NCBI GenBank assembly: GCA_947627745.1 | Contig: CANQXH010000011.1 | Coordinates: forward strand, 1-40,257 | Direction of reading: 5' to 3' | Source of the DNA: an uncultured Oscillospiraceae bacterium | GTDB lineage: Bacteria > Bacillota > Clostridia > Oscillospirales > Oscillospiraceae | DNA length: 40,257 nt | Shown here: positions 15,692 through 23,282 of the stretch, piece by piece | Layout: the number at the start of each line of letters is the position of its first letter | Numbering within the stretch: the stretch's first letter is position 1 | The notes under the pieces: generated by a model | Database searches by the model: none | Seen by the model: the letters and a program-made list of their open reading frames with translations, nothing else | What the model was told of the DNA's origin: nothing | Translations under genes and position numbers: made by a program

Positions 15692-16601
15692 TTATAGTAC
15701 CTGTCTGGATACTCAGCAGCAAACAGCCGCTGGAGCACTTAAGGACATCAGGAAATTGCAGCTTGTCGAAAAAGAACTGCTCAAAGCTGTTGTTGATATC
15801 TGCGAACAGGAGCATTTGAGGTACTACATCATTGGTGGTACTTTGCTTGGCGCTATACGCCATAAAGGATATATCCCGTGGGATGACGACACTGATATTG
15901 CGATGCCAAGAGAAGATTATGACAGGTTTTTGCATGTGGCGGAGCGCTATCTTTGCGCATATGACGGTTACAGTTTGGAGACTTACCGTGGAACAGAGGA
16001 CTGTCTTCTTTGCATATCGCGCATTACGGACTGCCACGTTAAACTTCGAATAGCTGAATCCGTAACAGGGCGCCAAGATAATATCTGGGTAGATATATTC
16101 CCCTTGGACGGGATGCCGGGGGGAAAGCTCATGTTTAAATTTCACGCATTTCGCCTGCTGTATCATCGTGCCCTGTTTGCCTATTCCAGGTTCAGTCAGT
16201 TTAAGCATTTGGAAAGAGAAAAAAGACATTGGTATGAGAAGCCGTTGTTATGGCTAGGCTACCATTTCCCTATAGAAAAATTTCTGTCGCCGCGAAAATG
16301 CTTGGAATCGTTGGACAAAGCTATGCGCAGATATCCCTGTGAGACATCGCCTCAATGGATCAATTTTATGAGCGTCTACAAAATGAAAGAGGTATTTTCC
16401 AAAGAGGTTTTCGGTAACGGTGCATTGTATGAATTTGAGGGCATGCAGTTACGAGGGCCGCAGGACTATGAAACGTATCTTACCCAACTCTATGGCGACT
16501 ATATGACGCCGCCACCTATCTCCGAGCGGGGTGGGCACCGTGCAGAGATCATAGAGACCGAACCCGGCTATTTGGATAAGATCTGCGCCGGAAAACAATA
16601 A
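15652..16601 (+). CDS. LicD-family phosphotransferase, second copy; out of frame here at a G8 tract
   Basis: A tandem, diverged duplicate of the preceding gene. The conserved body (from KLQLVEKELL at 15753, with GGTLLGAIRHKGYIPWDDD, WVDIFPLDGMPGG and FEGMQLRGP) is intact to 16601. It has no usable start in its own frame: TAG at 15666 closes it upstream, and only CTG 15705 or TTG 15756, both without good ribosome sites, precede the conserved domain. ATG 15652 has GGAGGAG six bases upstream but is one base out of frame and, as written, makes a 55-residue peptide ending at 15817-15819. Adding one G to the tract at 15671-15678 gives MPQKCSRGGVHLPDYST... running straight into the LicD domain. I read it as a phase-OFF gene; an assembly error is the alternative. 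Confidence 0.75.
15671..15678 (+). repeat. Poly-G tract (G8), candidate phase-variation switch for LicD2
   Basis: Eight G lie 17 bases after the LicD2 ATG and inside the last codons of LicD1. Predicted states: G8 (seen) gives LicD1 ending at 15691 and LicD2 off. G9 gives LicD2 on from ATG 15652 and LicD1 with a longer tail ending at 15819. G7 joins the LicD1 frame directly to the LicD2 body as one fusion protein. Homopolymer slippage during replication is the known mechanism for such loci, for example in lipooligosaccharide genes of Haemophilus and Campylobacter. Confidence 0.65.
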
Positions 16602-16671
16602 ACAATCCTTGGTAAATGGCGATACCGACGCTGCCAATGCAAAGGTAAAAAGACTGCAAGGAGAAAGACAG

Positions 16672-17688
16672 ATGATCATCACGAAGACCCCGTTTCGGAT
16701 GTCGTTTTTTGGCGGCGGGACGGACATGGAGGACTTTTTCAGAGTCCACGGTGGAGCCGTTCTCTCCACCACCTTCGATAAATATTGCTACGTCAATGTT
16801 CGGCATTTGCCCCGCTTTTTTCACTATAAAAGCGAGCTGAGCTATGCGGAGACGGAGCGGGTGTCCTCCTTTTCGGAGATTCGCCACCCCGCGATCCGGA
16901 ATGCCATGCAAATGCTGGATATTCATGAAATACATCTGTCCTATGATGCGGATCTGCCCGCCCGGTCGGGATTGGGCACCAGCAGCTCCTTCGCGGTTGG
17001 GATGCTGAACGCTTTTTACGCACTGAAGGGGAAATATGCGGACCGGCAGAAGTTGGCTGCGGAGGCCATCTATTTGGAGCGGGTCCTCTGCAACGAAACC
17101 GGTGGCTGGCAGGATCAGATCGCGGCGGCCTACGGCGGCTTCAACCGGATTGATTTTTCCAAAGCAGGCTTTTCCGTGAGACCGGTTATCATTTCGCCGG
17201 AGCGAAAGCGGCAGCTGAACGACAATCTGATGCTGTTTTTTACCGGCTTTACCCGCTTTTCTGCGGAGGTGCAGGCAGCCAACGCCAAGGACCGCAAAAA
17301 TAAGTCTGCGCAGCTGCTAAAGATGCGCTCCCTGGTAGACGAGGCGGAAGGGGTCCTGACCAACAAAGCGGCGGATCTGGATGACTTCGGCCGCCTACTG
17401 GACGCCACGTGGAGGCTCAAGCGGCAGACGGGCTCCGTGATCTCCACGGACAGCATCGATAGCCTTTATGAGAAAGGAATCGCGGCTGGCGCCCTGGGCG
17501 GAAAGCTCCTGGGGGCGGGGGGCGGAGGGTTCCTGCTGTTTTATGTCCAGCCGGAGCGGCAGGCGGCAGTGAGGGAGGCCATGAAGGGGCTTCTCCATGT
17601 TCCTTTCGCTTTCGAGGACGATGGAACCCGCGTCATTTACTATGCACCGGAGAGCTATGAACCGGAGCAGGATGCGTGCGTAAAGTGA
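16672..17688 (+). CDS. hddA: D-glycero-alpha-D-manno-heptose 7-phosphate kinase (HddA-like GHMP kinase)
   Basis: 338-residue GHMP-family sugar kinase. The N-terminal TPFRMSFFGGGTDMEDFF, the ATP loop LPARSGLGTSSSFAVG, CNETGGWQDQIAAAYGG and the glycine-rich C-terminal GKLLGAGGGGFLLF match heptose 7-phosphate kinases. These phosphorylate C1 to give heptose 1,7-bisphosphate for the GDP-heptose route. Start 16672 (MIITKTPFR) is preceded by AAGGAGAAAGACAG; a longer frame upstream is rejected. The gene overlaps the heptose guanylyltransferase fusion by 13 bases, and GmhA follows, so the assignment is supported by neighbours. Confidence 0.88.
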   Translation: MIITKTPFRMSFFGGGTDMEDFFRVHGGAVLSTTFDKYCYVNVRHLPRFFHYKSELSYAETERVSSFSEIRHPAIRNAMQMLDIHEIHLSYDADLPARSGLGTSSSFAVGMLNAFYALKGKYADRQKLAAEAIYLERVLCNETGGWQDQIAAAYGGFNRIDFSKAGFSVRPVIISPERKRQLNDNLMLFFTGFTRFSAEVQAANAKDRKNKSAQLLKMRSLVDEAEGVLTNKAADLDDFGRLLDATWRLKRQTGSVISTDSIDSLYEKGIAAGALGGKLLGAGGGGFLLFYVQPERQAAVREAMKGLLHVPFAFEDDGTRVIYYAPESYEPEQDACVK

Positions 17689-18938
17689 AGACGGTTATTA
17701 TGGCTGGGGGCAGGGGCACACGGATCGCCCAATTGGTGGGAAGTATTCCCAAGCCCATGATTCCCATAGAGAACAAGCCCGTGCTGGAGCGGGAGATCGA
17801 ATGCCTGCGCGAACAGGGCTTCACGGAGATTCTTCTTACCGTCGGCTATATGGCGGACAAGATCATCGACTATTTTGGCGACGGGAAACAGTTCGGCGTA
17901 AGCATCGAATACTTTGTGGAAAAGGAGCCCTTGGGGAACGCTGGAGCTCTGTTTCGGCTGTGGGAGAAGCTTACTGAGGACTTTCTTCTACTCAACGCCG
18001 ATTCGGTGTTTCATATCGACTTCAACCGCTTTGTGGCTTTTCATAAAGAGCACGGCGGCCTGGCCACCCTGTTTACCCATCCCAATGACCATCCCTATGA
18101 CAGCGGCCTGATTATTTCCGATGAAAGAGGCGCCGTTTCGCACTGGCTGACCAAGGAAGACCAGCGTCCCCAGTGGTACAAAAACCGCGTCAATGCGGGG
18201 CTCCACATTCTCTCCCCCAAGCTGCTGGAAAATCGGCCGGATACCCCAAAAGTGGATCTGGACCGGCAGGTTCTGAAGCCCCTGGCGGGTACGGGGAAGC
18301 TGTTCTGCTATGACAGCCCGGAATATGTCAAGGATATGGGTACTCCGGAGCGGTACAAAGCCGTGTGCCGAGACTTTGCCGCTGGCCGGGTTACGGCCCG
18401 AAATCTGAAAAACAAGCAGAGGGCTATCTTTCTGGACCGGGACGGCACTATCAACAGCTATGTGGGCTTCTTGCGAAACATTGACAACTTCAAGCTTTTG
18501 CCCGGTGTGGCGGAGGCGATCCGGGAGATCAATCGGTCCGGATATCTGGCCATCGTGGTGACCAACCAACCGGTGATTGCCCGGGGCGAGGTGACATGGG
18601 AACAGCTTCGGGAGATCCACAACAAGCTGGAGACCCTTCTGGGCGAAGAAGGGGCCTATCTGGATGGGATCTACGTCTGCCCCCACCATCCCCACAAGGG
18701 CTATCCAGGGGAGATCCCGGAGCTGAAAATCGACTGTGACTGTCGGAAACCGAAGCCTGGGCTGCTGCTTCGGGCGGCGCAGGACTTTAACATCGACCTT
18801 GCCGCTTCCTGGATGGTGGGGGACAGTGAAAACGATATGCTTGCGGGGCAAGCGGCGGGGTGCCGCTGCGTGAAGCTGGAGACCGATGGGGATCTGAGGG
18901 CGGCGGTACAGGCAATTTTGGAGGGTAAATCTGAATGA
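17676..18938 (+). CDS. Fused heptose 1-phosphate guanylyltransferase (HddC) and heptose 1,7-bisphosphate phosphatase (GmhB)
   Basis: 420 residues with two enzymes in one chain. Residues 1 to about 235 are a nucleotidyltransferase (MAGGRGTRIAQLVGSIPKPMIP, LLLNADSVF, EYVKDMGTPERY) like HddC. From about 248 the chain is a HAD phosphatase like GmhB: FLDRDGTINSYVGF with both nucleophile aspartates, VVTNQPVIARGEV, the zinc-binding CPHHPHKG...CDCRKPKPG, and MVGDSENDM. Together these remove the C7 phosphate of heptose 1,7-bisphosphate and then make GDP-D-glycero-alpha-D-manno-heptose. GTG 17676 has GGAG eight bases upstream; GTG 17685, overlapping the previous stop as GTGA, is an alternative. The last bases overlap gmhA (ATGA). 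Confidence 0.9.
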   Translation: MRKVKTVIMAGGRGTRIAQLVGSIPKPMIPIENKPVLEREIECLREQGFTEILLTVGYMADKIIDYFGDGKQFGVSIEYFVEKEPLGNAGALFRLWEKLTEDFLLLNADSVFHIDFNRFVAFHKEHGGLATLFTHPNDHPYDSGLIISDERGAVSHWLTKEDQRPQWYKNRVNAGLHILSPKLLENRPDTPKVDLDRQVLKPLAGTGKLFCYDSPEYVKDMGTPERYKAVCRDFAAGRVTARNLKNKQRAIFLDRDGTINSYVGFLRNIDNFKLLPGVAEAIREINRSGYLAIVVTNQPVIARGEVTWEQLREIHNKLETLLGEEGAYLDGIYVCPHHPHKGYPGEIPELKIDCDCRKPKPGLLLRAAQDFNIDLAASWMVGDSENDMLAGQAAGCRCVKLETDGDLRAAVQAILEGKSE

Positions 18939-19579
18939 CGGAAGCGGTAAAATCGCATTTGAATACGCTGCTGGAGCGATACCCGGCGCTCATCATTTGC
19001 CGGGCGGATATCCAAAAAGCATATGAGGCGCTTGCCGCCTGCTTTGATAATGGCGGGAAATTGCTAGTTGCCGGAAACGGGGGCAGTGCGGCGGACGCGG
19101 AGCATATTGTGGGAGAGCTGATGAAAGGCTTTGTGAAGCCCAGAAGGCTGAACCGAGAGGATGCTGAAGCCCTGACAGCGGTAGACGGGGAACTGGGGCC
19201 GGTTCTGGCGGAAAATTTGCAGTGCGCTCTTCCAGCCATTGCGATGGACGGACATCCGGCACTCTCCACGGCCTATCTGAACGACTGTGAACCGGCGCTG
19301 TGCTTTGCCCAGCAGGTGAACGGTTTTGGCAAAGCGGGGGATGTGTTTCTGGGGATTTCCACCAGCGGAAACAGTAAGAATGTTCTCTATGCGGCGGTGA
19401 CGGCGAGGGCGAAGGGCATGAAGACCGTCGGCCTGACGGGCGCAAAAGAGAGCAAGCTCGCGCTGCTGTGCGATGTATGCATCCGGGTACCGGAAACCGA
19501 GACCTATAAAATCCAGGAGCTCCACCTACCGGTGTACCACACCCTGTGCTTGATGGTGGAGGAACGGTTTTTTGGTTGA
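18935..19579 (+). CDS. gmhA: Sedoheptulose 7-phosphate isomerase
   Basis: 214-residue SIS-domain isomerase that converts sedoheptulose 7-phosphate to D-glycero-manno-heptose 7-phosphate, the first heptose-specific step. The signature AGNGGSAADAEHIVGEL, the SIS motif GISTSGNSKNV and the C-terminal ELHLPVYHTLCLMVEERFF are diagnostic. ATG 18935 overlaps the stop of the HddC-GmhB gene. With HddA, HddC and GmhB, the complete GDP-heptose pathway is encoded within 16672-19579. Confidence 0.93.
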   Translation: MTEAVKSHLNTLLERYPALIICRADIQKAYEALAACFDNGGKLLVAGNGGSAADAEHIVGELMKGFVKPRRLNREDAEALTAVDGELGPVLAENLQCALPAIAMDGHPALSTAYLNDCEPALCFAQQVNGFGKAGDVFLGISTSGNSKNVLYAAVTARAKGMKTVGLTGAKESKLALLCDVCIRVPETETYKIQELHLPVYHTLCLMVEERFFG

Positions 19580-19622
19580 CCAATTAATTCTATTGATTCT
19601 ATTGAGAAAGTGACGATTTAAT

Positions 19623-20516
19623 ATGTTCGTTGTTGTTGGCGCAAACGGCTTTTTAGGGAGTTATATTCTCCGCTCTATCCTTGAAAACACAGACGAACAG
19701 GTGATAGCAACAACCAGGCACATCCCGGATCCCGATGGGCAAAATGAACGGATTCAATGGCAATACTGCGATGTCCAATCTGAAAAATCCGTCGATGCGC
19801 TGCTGGAGGGCCTGAAGGCAGAACGCTCCGTAAGCGTTGTCTATCTGGCGGCCTATCATCATCCGGAAGAGGTGCAGGCCAATCCAAGCCTGGCGTGGGA
19901 TATCAATGTTACTGCCTTGTCCCGTTTTGCCAACAAGGCCGGCTTTGTTGACCGTTTTTACTATGTTTCCACAGACAGCGTATATGGAGACAGCGTGGAT
20001 CATTATCATTTCCGCGAAGATGACCCGCTGAGACCCGTTAATTTTTACGGGCACTGCAAATGCGCTGCTGAAGCCATTACGGTGCATTTGGAACGGAATG
20101 TGGTCCGACTGCCGTTCCTCATTTCTCCCAGTCTTGCGGGGAAAAAGCATTTTTACGACAAGATTGTGGATACAGCCAGGCAGGGAAAAAGGGTGGAGAT
20201 GTTTTCGGATTCATTTCGTTCCACTCTGGGATTTGACCAGGCGGCCAAGCTGATTGTCGCGCTGATCCAAAGCGGCCAAAAGAATCCGGTTGTCAATATA
20301 TGCGGAGACGAGGAGCTTTCCAAGTACGATGTAGGGCTGATGATTGCCAAACGGGAGCATTTGGACCCAAATCTAATTATTCCTGTGTTGTCAGAGGCCT
20401 CCGAGGAATGGAATCAGGTGCAGCGTGCGCACAGCACTCTGATGGATAATACATTGCTCAAAACGATTCTTGATATTGACCGGATTCGTTTGTTTGAAGA
20501 AATTTCGATTTCATGA
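19623..20516 (+). CDS. Short-chain dehydrogenase/epimerase-type sugar enzyme
   Basis: 297-residue extended-SDR protein. The NAD(P)-binding GANGFLGSYI, the DVQSEKSVDAL second-strand Asp, VYLAAYHHPEE, STDSVYGDS and the catalytic pair in YGHCK are visible. RmlD- or GMER-like reductases of 4-keto-6-deoxy sugars have this build. It lies between gmhA and the GDP-sugar dehydratase, so reduction or epimerisation of a GDP-4-keto-6-deoxyheptose is the favoured role, though the fold alone does not prove it. The ribosome site is weak (AAAGTGA). Confidence 0.78.
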   Translation: MFVVVGANGFLGSYILRSILENTDEQVIATTRHIPDPDGQNERIQWQYCDVQSEKSVDALLEGLKAERSVSVVYLAAYHHPEEVQANPSLAWDINVTALSRFANKAGFVDRFYYVSTDSVYGDSVDHYHFREDDPLRPVNFYGHCKCAAEAITVHLERNVVRLPFLISPSLAGKKHFYDKIVDTARQGKRVEMFSDSFRSTLGFDQAAKLIVALIQSGQKNPVVNICGDEELSKYDVGLMIAKREHLDPNLIIPVLSEASEEWNQVQRAHSTLMDNTLLKTILDIDRIRLFEEISIS

Positions 20517-20541
20517 CTATAAAAAGGGAGTTGCGTAAAGT

Positions 20542-21576
20542 ATGAAAAAGGCTTTAATCACCGGCATCACCGGCATGGTGGGTTCCCACTTGGCGGACTT
20601 TCTGCTTGCGAATACGGACTGGGACGTCTACGGTGCATGCCGTTGGCGGAGTCCCCTGGACAATGTGAGCCAGCTTTTGGAGCGGGCTAACCGGCAGGAC
20701 CGGGTCTACTTTGAGTATGCGGATCTGAACGACCAGGTCTCCCTGATTACTCTGGTGCGCAAGGTCCGGCCGGACTATGTGTTCCACCTGGCGGCCCAGA
20801 GCTATCCGCTGACCAGCTTTACCGCACCTATCGATACCCTGAATACCAACATCCTGGGCACCTGCCGCCTTCTGGAGGCGTTGCGGCTGGCCATGGAGGA
20901 GGACGGGGAATATCATCCGGTGATCCACGTCTGCGCCTCCAGCGAGGTGTTTGGCAAGATCCCGGCGGAGAAGAAGCCGGAGACCGGCATCCATGAGGAG
21001 TGCCCCTTCCATCCGGCCAGTCCCTACGCCATCTCCAAGGTCGGCACAGACCTCTTGGGCCGCTACTACGCCGAGGCCTACGGCATGACGGTAATGACCA
21101 CCCGGATGTTCACCCATACCGGCCCCCGCCGGGGAGATGTGTTCCATGAGTCCACCTTTGCCAAGCAGATTGCCATGATCGAGGCAGGGCTGATCGAGCC
21201 CAAAGTGATGGTGGGGAATCTTAAATCCCTGCGAACCTACGCCGACGTTCGGGACGCGGTGCGGGCCTACTATATGCTGGTGACCGTGGATCCCATTCCG
21301 GGGGCGTACTACAATATCGGCGGCTCCTATACCTGCGAGGTAGGGGACACCTTGAACACCCTGATCTCTTACTCTCCCATGAAGGACAAAATCGAGATCG
21401 TCACCGACCCGGCCCGTCTGCGGCCCATCGATGCCGACCTCCAGGTCCCGGACTGCCGGAAGTTTAAGGCTCACACCGGCTGGGAGCCGGAGATCCCCTT
21501 TGAGAAGACCATGCACGACCTGCTGGACTACTGGCGGGAGCGGGTCCAAATGGGCGGAAAGTTCCTGACGAGGTAA
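20542..21576 (+). CDS. GDP-mannose 4,6-dehydratase-like enzyme, probable GDP-heptose 4,6-dehydratase
   Basis: 344-residue extended SDR of the GMD group: GITGMVGSHLADFLL, YADLNDQVSL, VFHLAAQSYPLTSF, the catalytic CASSEVFG and YAISKVGTD (YxxxK), then TRMFTHTGPRRGDVF and a C-terminal GWEPEIPF. GMD homologues such as WcbK and DmhA act on GDP-manno-heptose to make GDP-4-keto-6-deoxyheptose. The immediate neighbours are GDP-heptose genes, and no mannose pathway is seen, so the heptose substrate is preferred. GGGAG precedes the ATG. The TAA touches the cupin reading frame. Confidence 0.85.
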   Translation: MKKALITGITGMVGSHLADFLLANTDWDVYGACRWRSPLDNVSQLLERANRQDRVYFEYADLNDQVSLITLVRKVRPDYVFHLAAQSYPLTSFTAPIDTLNTNILGTCRLLEALRLAMEEDGEYHPVIHVCASSEVFGKIPAEKKPETGIHEECPFHPASPYAISKVGTDLLGRYYAEAYGMTVMTTRMFTHTGPRRGDVFHESTFAKQIAMIEAGLIEPKVMVGNLKSLRTYADVRDAVRAYYMLVTVDPIPGAYYNIGGSYTCEVGDTLNTLISYSPMKDKIEIVTDPARLRPIDADLQVPDCRKFKAHTGWEPEIPFEKTMHDLLDYWRERVQMGGKFLTR

Positions 21577-21582
21577 ATGGGA

Positions 21583-21942
21583 ATGCTGATGGAATATCTC
21601 AGGCCCGACTTCGTGTTTGAAAACGACAGCGGCTGTCTGAAGCAGCTTGTCCACGACGGCTGGAAGCAGATCAACGTGATCACCTCCCGGGCCGGAAGTG
21701 TCCGGGGCGGGCATTACCACAAATACAACGACGAGGGATTCTATGTGGTCCGCGGCCGGTTTACACTGACCCTCTGGCGAGATGATGTGAAGGAGACCTA
21801 TGAAATGAAGGAAGGGGATCTGTTCCGGATCCCGCCGTATGTGTTCCACACCTTTGCGTATCATGAGGACACGATTCTGGTCTCCATGTACAGCCGGGGC
21901 GTGGAGCTTTCAGAAACGGAAAAGGACATTTGGACAGAGTAA
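21583..21942 (+). CDS. Small cupin protein, possible sugar-nucleotide epimerase or isomerase
   Basis: About 119 residues forming a single cupin domain. The metal-site motif GGHYHKYNDEGFYVVRG is followed by EGDLFRIPPYVFHTF with a further His. It resembles the C-terminal cupin of CapF and WxcM-like proteins more than full-length RmlC or FdtA. A 3- or 5-epimerase or ketoisomerase acting on the 4-keto heptose is inferred from position. I chose ATG 21583, nine bases after GAGG; ATG 21577 directly after the previous stop has the ribosome site too close, and ATG 21589 is also possible. Confidence 0.75.
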   Translation: MLMEYLRPDFVFENDSGCLKQLVHDGWKQINVITSRAGSVRGGHYHKYNDEGFYVVRGRFTLTLWRDDVKETYEMKEGDLFRIPPYVFHTFAYHEDTILVSMYSRGVELSETEKDIWTE

Positions 21943-21953
21943 GGAGCGACGGA

Positions 21954-23204
21954 ATGAGAATTGCTGTATTGGGCGCTGGAATATCAGGACTGAGCGCTGC
22001 CAGGTTATTGAAGGATCGGGGCTGTGACGTCACAGTGTACGAAAAGAATCCGACTATAGGTGGTCTGGCCCGTAGCCGGGTGACGGACGGCGTTCTTTAT
22101 GATCCCCATGGCGGACATATCTTGAATTCTAAGCATCCAGAGGTCATGGACTGGGCTTTCTCGCTGTACCCCAAGGAAAACTGGCAGTTTACGGAACGGA
22201 ATGCGAAGATCTATTTCAATGGGAAATTCGTCTCCTATCCCTTTGAGCTGTCTCTGTGTGAGTTAGACACGGAAGACGCAGTCAACTGTGTGCATGATTT
22301 TATTCTTTCTCAGCAGGGACCCCGGCCGGACAATTACCGGGACTGGCTGGTGTGGAATTTTGGTCAGGCAATCTGCGACTACTATATGATCCCCTACAAC
22401 GAGAAGATCTGGGCCTATCCATTGGAAAAGATGGAGACCCACTGGATGGAGGGGAAAATGCCCCTTCCAACCAAGAAGGACATGATCCGCTCTATGTTGC
22501 TCAAGGATCCGACCGAGCGCAAGATGCCCCACTCCACCTTCTACTATCCCCTTCACGGCGGGATCCAAAGCTTTGTCGATGCCGTGGCGGCGGGGCTGCG
22601 AATTTACCGCAATGCATCGGTTCAGCGGATCGAGCGGCAGGAGAACCAGTGGTTTGTCAATGGCGACGGCCCTTATGACTGGGTGATCAGCACGATCCCA
22701 CTGCCAATCCTTCCCCATGTTATGAATCTGCCGGTCCATGTCGCGGAGAGCATCGGCGATTTGAAATACAACAGCTTGACGACGGTGCTTTTCGAGTGCC
22801 CGGAGACGGACGTTACCTGGCTGTATATACCTTCCCACGACTATCGCTCTCATCGGGTGGGCTACCAGAGCACACTGACACCCTATGCGGGGAATCAGCC
22901 TGGCGGCAGTTGTGCGGCGCTGGAGATCATCGGCAGCCGCTTTGATGTGGAGGGGTTGGACAGGCAGCCGAACATTCTGCCGGTGGAGCTGGGGTATACC
23001 CAGACGCTGGACAGCGAATTTACAGAGTACGCCTATGTAATCCACGACTGGAACATTCGCAGGAATTTGGCGTGTGTCAACGAGTATTTTGACAGCTTGC
23101 CCGGCTTTGAGCTTCTGGGCCGGTGGGGCCGGTGGAACTACAACAATATGGACCTGTGCATTTGGGATGCAATGAAACTGACGGAAAAATTGGAATTAAA
23201 ATGA
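21954..23204 (+). CDS. FAD-dependent UDP-galactopyranose-mutase/protoporphyrinogen-oxidase-like enzyme
   Basis: 416 residues. The N-terminal dinucleotide fold AVLGAGISGLSAARLL plus VYEKNPTIGGLARS binds FAD. IYFNGKFVSYPFE, MIPYNEKIWAYPLEKM and the C-terminal GRWGRWNYNNMDLCIWDA recall UDP-galactopyranose mutase and the broader amine-oxidase group. UGM contracts a pyranose to a furanose; here a nucleotide heptose or deoxysugar could be the substrate, but the overall chain is not classic Glf. Start 21954 is fixed by AAGGAGCGACGGA; it lies 11 bases after the cupin stop. Possible but unproven: furanose formation or redox change on the heptose. Confidence 0.72.
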   Translation: MRIAVLGAGISGLSAARLLKDRGCDVTVYEKNPTIGGLARSRVTDGVLYDPHGGHILNSKHPEVMDWAFSLYPKENWQFTERNAKIYFNGKFVSYPFELSLCELDTEDAVNCVHDFILSQQGPRPDNYRDWLVWNFGQAICDYYMIPYNEKIWAYPLEKMETHWMEGKMPLPTKKDMIRSMLLKDPTERKMPHSTFYYPLHGGIQSFVDAVAAGLRIYRNASVQRIERQENQWFVNGDGPYDWVISTIPLPILPHVMNLPVHVAESIGDLKYNSLTTVLFECPETDVTWLYIPSHDYRSHRVGYQSTLTPYAGNQPGGSCAALEIIGSRFDVEGLDRQPNILPVELGYTQTLDSEFTEYAYVIHDWNIRRNLACVNEYFDSLPGFELLGRWGRWNYNNMDLCIWDAMKLTEKLELK

Positions 23205-23282
23205 AAGGAGCATTCAAATTATGCCGTCTTTTTTGATCATCATAAAATACTCTCCGTATAGATTGAATTGAGGTGAAATAGA

